Positions 50,606-54,041 of a DNA stretch of 54,041 nt are shown here, one piece after another (within the stretch, counting starts at the first letter, position 1; each line of letters begins with the position of its first letter). Where the stretch lies: IMG/VR virus record IMGVR_UViG_3300005914_000010, positions 1-54,041 of that record; one strand, given 5' to 3'. The notes below the pieces were generated by a model. The model saw only the letters and a program-made list of their open reading frames with translations, had not been told where the DNA came from and ran no database searches. This DNA is from a virus. Position numbers and translations under genes: made by a program.

Positions 50606-53026
50606 ATGGATTACTCCTTATTTTTTGACGGGTCCGGGTCCCTCGGTATTTCGGGGGTTAAATTACATACCAAGAGTTTTCTTACCAATTTCGAGTACGA
50701 ACTAACCGCTTTCTTTGGAAATACTGGTTATGATAAATTAACTATTGTAGGTAAAAACTTTAGTAGTAATGGTTTCATAAGCCTAACTCCCACAGCTTGC
50801 GCTATAAAACATGGTAACAAACTCGGCACCATTGTTACCATTCCTATTACCCTTAGTTTTAATGACACTACACAAGTCATTAAAATAACTAGAAACGGTA
50901 GCAACTATACAGTTCTCAGTGATGGCGTTTCAATCGGTTCTAAAACAGCCTCACCATCGAATAATGAAAATTTACTAGACCGTATAGGTTCATCTGGATT
51001 TTCAGACAACAGCGACGGCAACAGAATACAAAGACTGATATACCGCGAGGGTTCACCATTAGTAGATGTCCACGACTGGGATGCTAGTTCTAGTGGCGGT
51101 ACGGGTACTACGATTACCGACTCAATTGGTGGCAATACCGCAACTCAGATAGGTACATGGCCAGCAGATGATAGCGAGTGGTATTTAGAAGGAGGGGCAG
51201 CCGTTCCTGTCGGAGTCCCGTCAATCGGTACGATCACAAAAACCGAGACAACCGCTTCAATCCCTTGGACTTACACAGATGGCGACGAAACCGGTTTTGA
51301 ATATCGACTAGATGCAGGGACTATTATAGATGCAGGGACAAGCCCATTATCATTAACAGGGCTGACAGCCAGCACTTCGTACGATGTTGAAATTAGGGCG
51401 TATAACGCAACTGGTGATGGTAGTTGGTCGAGTGTTACAGCGTTTACTACTGAAGATGCGGCAGTGGTTACAGAGGGTAACTTAGCAGTACAAATGGTAA
51501 GTAATACGGTATCTGCGATTGGTATAATAGGCCAAGCCGTGACAGGTCAACTGGATAAGTCATTAGATATAAATGAGCTTAACTCAGACGGTATAATAGG
51601 CCAGTCTATATTAGGGGGCCTAGACGGGTTACTTGAATCAGATAACTTATTTTCTCAAGGGGAAATAGGTCAAGCGATATCGGGATCTCTCAGTGAGTTA
51701 CTAAACAGCAGCTCTTTAACATCAGTGGGTGTTATAGGAAGTGATATAGTAGGTGTGCTAAGTGGGCAGATAAGTAATAGTACCCTTATAGCAGGGGGTT
51801 CCATTGGACAAGCTATAGTAGGGGCACTAAGTAGACAACTTGATATCAATATATCAAATATAGATGGAACCGTAGGGTCGGCAATACTGGGTTCTATGAA
51901 TGTAGAATTCGATGACACTATATTGATATCTGACGGTACTATTGGTCAGGCTATAGCAGGCTCTATAAGTGAATTATTAGAAGACAATACATCTTCTATA
52001 TCAGGAGTTGTAGGTCAAGCTATTACTGGAGCATTGAACAAACTATTAGATAATAGTACTCTTACTTCGAGTGGAATTATAGGCCAAGCCATAACAGGTG
52101 CTCTAAATGAATTACTAACAAGTAACAAATTAACGGCAAGTGGTGTTATAGGTCAAGCAATAGTAGGCTCGTTGAGTGAGCTACTAGAAGATAATAATCC
52201 ATCCATAGCTGGGGTTGTAGGTGAAGCTATAGTTGCAACACTAAATGCCCAACTAGATGGTGATACTATAGATGCCAATGGTGTCATAGGGCAAGCAATA
52301 CTAGGAGCGTTAAGTGAACAACTAGACGTAAATACACTTAGCTCAACTGGTGTAGTAGGCAACGCCATTGCAGGCTCTTTAAGCATACAATTAGATGATA
52401 CTATATTGTTAGCTGACGGTATAATAGGCCAAGCAATAAATGCTACCTTGAATGCAAACAACGCTGATAATAAATCTACTATAATTGGGACTATTGGACA
52501 AGCAATATTAGGAGCATTAAGTGAACAACTCGATGTAGATATACTTAGTGCCACTGGTACTATAGGTAGTGACATTGCTGGTTCACTTAGTATTAAATTA
52601 GATAACAACATATTATTAGCGAATGGAGTGATAGGTCAAGCAATAATTGCTACTCTAAATACTACAAATGCTGATAATACATCTGTTATAATTGGGACTA
52701 TTGGGCAAGCTATTGCAGGTACTTTGGAAATAGATGCAGAAGATGTTAACCTAGAAGCACTTGGTGTTACAGGAATAATATCTGGAAGTGTCAATATCCA
52801 GCTAGAAGATGGTACATTATTATCCGCTGGCTTCTTAGGCTTGATAACTGTAGGCTGTAATGATATATCAATAAGTTTCGAATTTGTAAACCCTGATATA
52901 AATATTGACGCTGGGCAACTAATAAGTTTCGAATTTGTAAACCCTGATATAAATATTGACGCTGGGCAACTAATAAGCAACAAAGAAGAAGCAGACATAA
53001 ATATAGGAGATGTACTATGCGTTTAA
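50606..53026 (+). CDS. Large virion-surface repeat protein with FN3-like domain, 806 aa
   Basis: Residues 1-200 are beta-rich, LamG/jelly-roll-like, with segments such as YRIYREGSPLVDVHDWDASSSG. Residues about 205-290 resemble a fibronectin III domain (TTASIPWTYTDGDETGFEYRLDAG, then LTASTSYDVEIRAYN). From residue 306, nineteen 23-residue repeats (G-x-IGQAI-x-G-x-L pattern) run to about 742. A perfect 17-residue duplication lies near the C-terminus (ISFEFVNPDINID). Repeats of this type could build a stacked beta-solenoid or fibre shaft; the repeats end in a short C-terminal tail, not a known fibre knob. Confidence 0.78.
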   Translation: MDYSLFFDGSGSLGISGVKLHTKSFLTNFEYELTAFFGNTGYDKLTIVGKNFSSNGFISLTPTACAIKHGNKLGTIVTIPITLSFNDTTQVIKITRNGSNYTVLSDGVSIGSKTASPSNNENLLDRIGSSGFSDNSDGNRIQRLIYREGSPLVDVHDWDASSSGGTGTTITDSIGGNTATQIGTWPADDSEWYLEGGAAVPVGVPSIGTITKTETTASIPWTYTDGDETGFEYRLDAGTIIDAGTSPLSLTGLTASTSYDVEIRAYNATGDGSWSSVTAFTTEDAAVVTEGNLAVQMVSNTVSAIGIIGQAVTGQLDKSLDINELNSDGIIGQSILGGLDGLLESDNLFSQGEIGQAISGSLSELLNSSSLTSVGVIGSDIVGVLSGQISNSTLIAGGSIGQAIVGALSRQLDINISNIDGTVGSAILGSMNVEFDDTILISDGTIGQAIAGSISELLEDNTSSISGVVGQAITGALNKLLDNSTLTSSGIIGQAITGALNELLTSNKLTASGVIGQAIVGSLSELLEDNNPSIAGVVGEAIVATLNAQLDGDTIDANGVIGQAILGALSEQLDVNTLSSTGVVGNAIAGSLSIQLDDTILLADGIIGQAINATLNANNADNKSTIIGTIGQAILGALSEQLDVDILSATGTIGSDIAGSLSIKLDNNILLANGVIGQAIIATLNTTNADNTSVIIGTIGQAIAGTLEIDAEDVNLEALGVTGIISGSVNIQLEDGTLLSAGFLGLITVGCNDISISFEFVNPDINIDAGQLISFEFVNPDINIDAGQLISNKEEADINIGDVLCV
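51521..52831 (+). repeat. Nineteen in-frame 69-base (23-residue) diverged tandem repeats
   Basis: Consensus around GVIGQAI-x-GAL-x-x-L-x-x-x-x-L-x-x. Copies 1-13 and 15-18 are clear; copies 6, 14 and 19 are most diverged. Repeat units differ considerably in DNA, so the array is old and under selection, unlike the perfect 51-base duplication downstream. Confidence 0.9.
52871..52972 (+). repeat. Perfect 51-base tandem duplication
   Basis: Units 52871-52921 and 52922-52972 are identical and keep the frame; each encodes ISFEFVNPDINIDAGQL. Perfect identity implies a very recent duplication (or an assembly-relevant slippage). Confidence 0.95.
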
Positions 53027-53328
53027 GAGAATATGGTAACTTCTTAAGAGTGAACTTGAGTGAAGCAATAATCTTAGCTGACACTACAATGGAACTATAT
53101 TCCCCAAAAGGGGATGTAATGGTAATAGGTATCGCTGATGGTCTTTCGATAGGGCAAGTAGATATAGAGATAGACTCAACTAGCACTTTCAATTCTGGGG
53201 AATACCTAGAATATGAAATACCTGAAGGTAAGTTTACAGTACCAGGTGGATGGTATCTAAAAGTTATAATAAAGGATACTGAAAGCTTAAGGTCATCCGG
53301 TGCATTAGCATTTTCGATAATAGGGTAA
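53017..53328 (+). CDS. Hypothetical small beta protein, 103 aa
   Basis: Starts 10 bases before the end of the previous gene (ATAGGAGATGTACT upstream). Strand-rich (TTMELYSPKGDVMVIGIAD, then EYLEYEIPEGKFTVPGGWYLKVIIK), resembling small phage structural domains. Likely travels with the repeat protein. Confidence 0.65.
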   Translation: MRLREYGNFLRVNLSEAIILADTTMELYSPKGDVMVIGIADGLSIGQVDIEIDSTSTFNSGEYLEYEIPEGKFTVPGGWYLKVIIKDTESLRSSGALAFSIIG

Positions 53329-53329
53329 T

Positions 53330-53668
53330 ATGAATACTTTTCATAAATATAACGCCTTTGTTACGAGAGTAGTAGATGGGGACACCATAGATGCTACTGT
53401 AGACTTAGGCTTCAAAATAAAGATGGATGTAAGATTCCGAATGATAGGTTACGATGCACCTGAAACTTACAGGCCTACCAGCCCAGAAGAGAAAGAAGCA
53501 GGTCTACTAGCTACAGCTGCCCTAAAGACTATGATTGAACACAAAGAAGTAATCATACAATCTGATAAGTTTGGTAAATACAGATACTTAGGCACTGTCT
53601 TCAGCTTAGACAACCTTGAGTTATCTGTGAACGACAAAATGATTAGACTTGGGCACGTAAAGCCGTAA
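53330..53668 (+). CDS. Staphylococcal-nuclease-like (TNase) protein, 112 aa
   Basis: Carries VVDGDTID (calcium-binding aspartate region), RFRMIGYDAPET (catalytic Arg and Asp) and DKFGKYRYLG, typical of SNase-fold nucleases. At 112 residues it is a bare single domain, a little shorter than usual (about 130-150), and ends soon after the last strand. It may be non-secreted. Phage SNase genes are seen in late regions, role unclear. Confidence 0.8.
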   Translation: MNTFHKYNAFVTRVVDGDTIDATVDLGFKIKMDVRFRMIGYDAPETYRPTSPEEKEAGLLATAALKTMIEHKEVIIQSDKFGKYRYLGTVFSLDNLELSVNDKMIRLGHVKP

Positions 53669-53926
53669 CAGAGTACACCACTCTCCCACTTTTTGAGGTC
53701 GCGCATACAATGGCTTGGCTTTCATATAGTGACAGAGAGTGGGCCGCTGTAGCCCATACAAGGCAAGGGCTGCGAGACGCCCAGAGCTGACCTCTATGGG
53801 CCACTTTTTAATGCATTACGATGGTCTAAAATGTGTTAAAAAGTGTGTCATTTGGACACTGATGTTGCAGTATCACATCAAAAATAACAGAAACTGAAAT
53901 AAATACTTCAAAACTTAGGAAATTCG
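53669..53926 (+). other. 258-base structured non-coding region with terminator-like end
   Basis: Several helices are possible: CCACTCTC (53678-53685) with GAGAGTGG (53735-53742), GAGGTC (53695-53700) with GACCTC (53789-53794), GCCCAT (53752-53757) with ATGGGC (53796-53801), and an inner GGGC/GCCC (53767-53782). The first two and the second and third cross each other, so they cannot all form together as a simple fold. A CACTTTTTA tract follows the third helix at 53802-53810, terminator-like. Confidence 0.6.
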
Positions 53927-54041
53927 ATGCAAATGGAAATAAGTATTAAACCTAATATTTACACCTTAAGATTATTCTACGAAGGTACTTATGAAAATAG
54001 AGACAAAATAGGATTCATTTGTACTTTAATAACATTAGATA
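53927..54041 (+). CDS. Start of an unidentified gene, cut by window edge
   Basis: ATG 53927 follows TTAGGAAATTCG, and the frame is open for 38 codons to the window end (MQMEISIKPNIYTLRLF...). An in-frame ATG at 53933 is also possible. Too short to assign. It comes after the terminator-like region, so it begins a new transcription unit. Confidence 0.55.
   Translation, partial: MQMEISIKPNIYTLRLFYEGTYENRDKIGFICTLITLD

Noticed and set aside
51521-52831. CRISPR-like array
   Set aside because: The periodicity is 69 bases and in frame, units are all related protein-coding repeats without unrelated spacers.
1-54041. Integrase, repressor or attachment site
   Set aside because: None found; no serine/tyrosine recombinase motif and no opposing early operon.

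Overview
The window reads as most of a tailed-phage genome. Every gene I can support lies on the + strand, genes are packed with 1-20 base overlaps, base composition is AT-rich, and most starts carry an AGGAGA-type ribosome binding site. It combines a T7-style self-transcription and replication core (single-subunit RNA polymerase, primase-helicase, family A DNA polymerase, 5'-3' exonuclease, ATP-dependent ligase) with a contractile (myovirus-type) tail. The host cannot be named from the sequence. A Gram-negative host is likely from the M15-type endolysin, the lipoprotein and the spanin-like coiled-coil membrane protein. I see no integrase, repressor or other lysogeny gene, so a lytic lifestyle is the simplest reading.

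Layout. 1-3.4 kb: early genes ending in the RNA polymerase. 3.4-4.5 kb: a gene-free kilobase with about nine copies of an 18-base motif (consensus AGTATGTCATGGGGTTAC), a good candidate for the phage polymerase's own promoters or an origin. 4.5-10.7 kb: small, mostly unknown early genes (a SLOG/DUF2493 protein, two small membrane proteins, one exported protein), including several very short genes, separated by structured gene-poor stretches. 10.7-21.1 kb: replication and repair (primase-helicase, DNA polymerase, candidate ssDNA-binding protein, nucleotidyltransferase, exonuclease, HNH nuclease, a small protein ending in the bacterial SSB tail FDDDIPF, HD phosphohydrolase, ligase). 21.1-24.5 kb: nucleotide supply (P-loop kinase, class I ribonucleotide reductase NrdB/NrdA). 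24.5-33.8 kb: packaging and head. The terminase gene is split by a group I intron carrying its own endonuclease. Then come portal, protease/scaffold-like protein, decoration protein, major capsid protein, connectors and neck. 33.8-47.0 kb: tail sheath, tube, tail-assembly chaperone with a -1 frameshift, a tape-measure-position protein carrying an embedded PD-(D/E)XK nuclease domain, hub, spike, baseplate wedge, J-like protein and receptor-binding candidates. 47.0-49.3 kb: lysis cassette. 49.3-53.7 kb: accessory structural proteins including an 806-residue protein with nineteen 23-residue repeats, then a thermonuclease-like protein. 53.7-54.0 kb: a structured terminator-like region and the start of a further gene cut by the window edge.

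How it works together (inference). The phage polymerase would transcribe the co-directional genome. The ribonucleotide reductase, kinase and HD protein would tune the dNTP pool for the T7-like replisome. Terminase and portal fill the head. The contractile tail with its gp138-like spike delivers DNA. The most unusual points are the nuclease domain inside the tape-measure-position protein, the SSB-tail mimic on a protein with no recognisable OB fold, the repeat cluster beside the RNA polymerase, the intron-split terminase and several strongly structured non-coding stretches.
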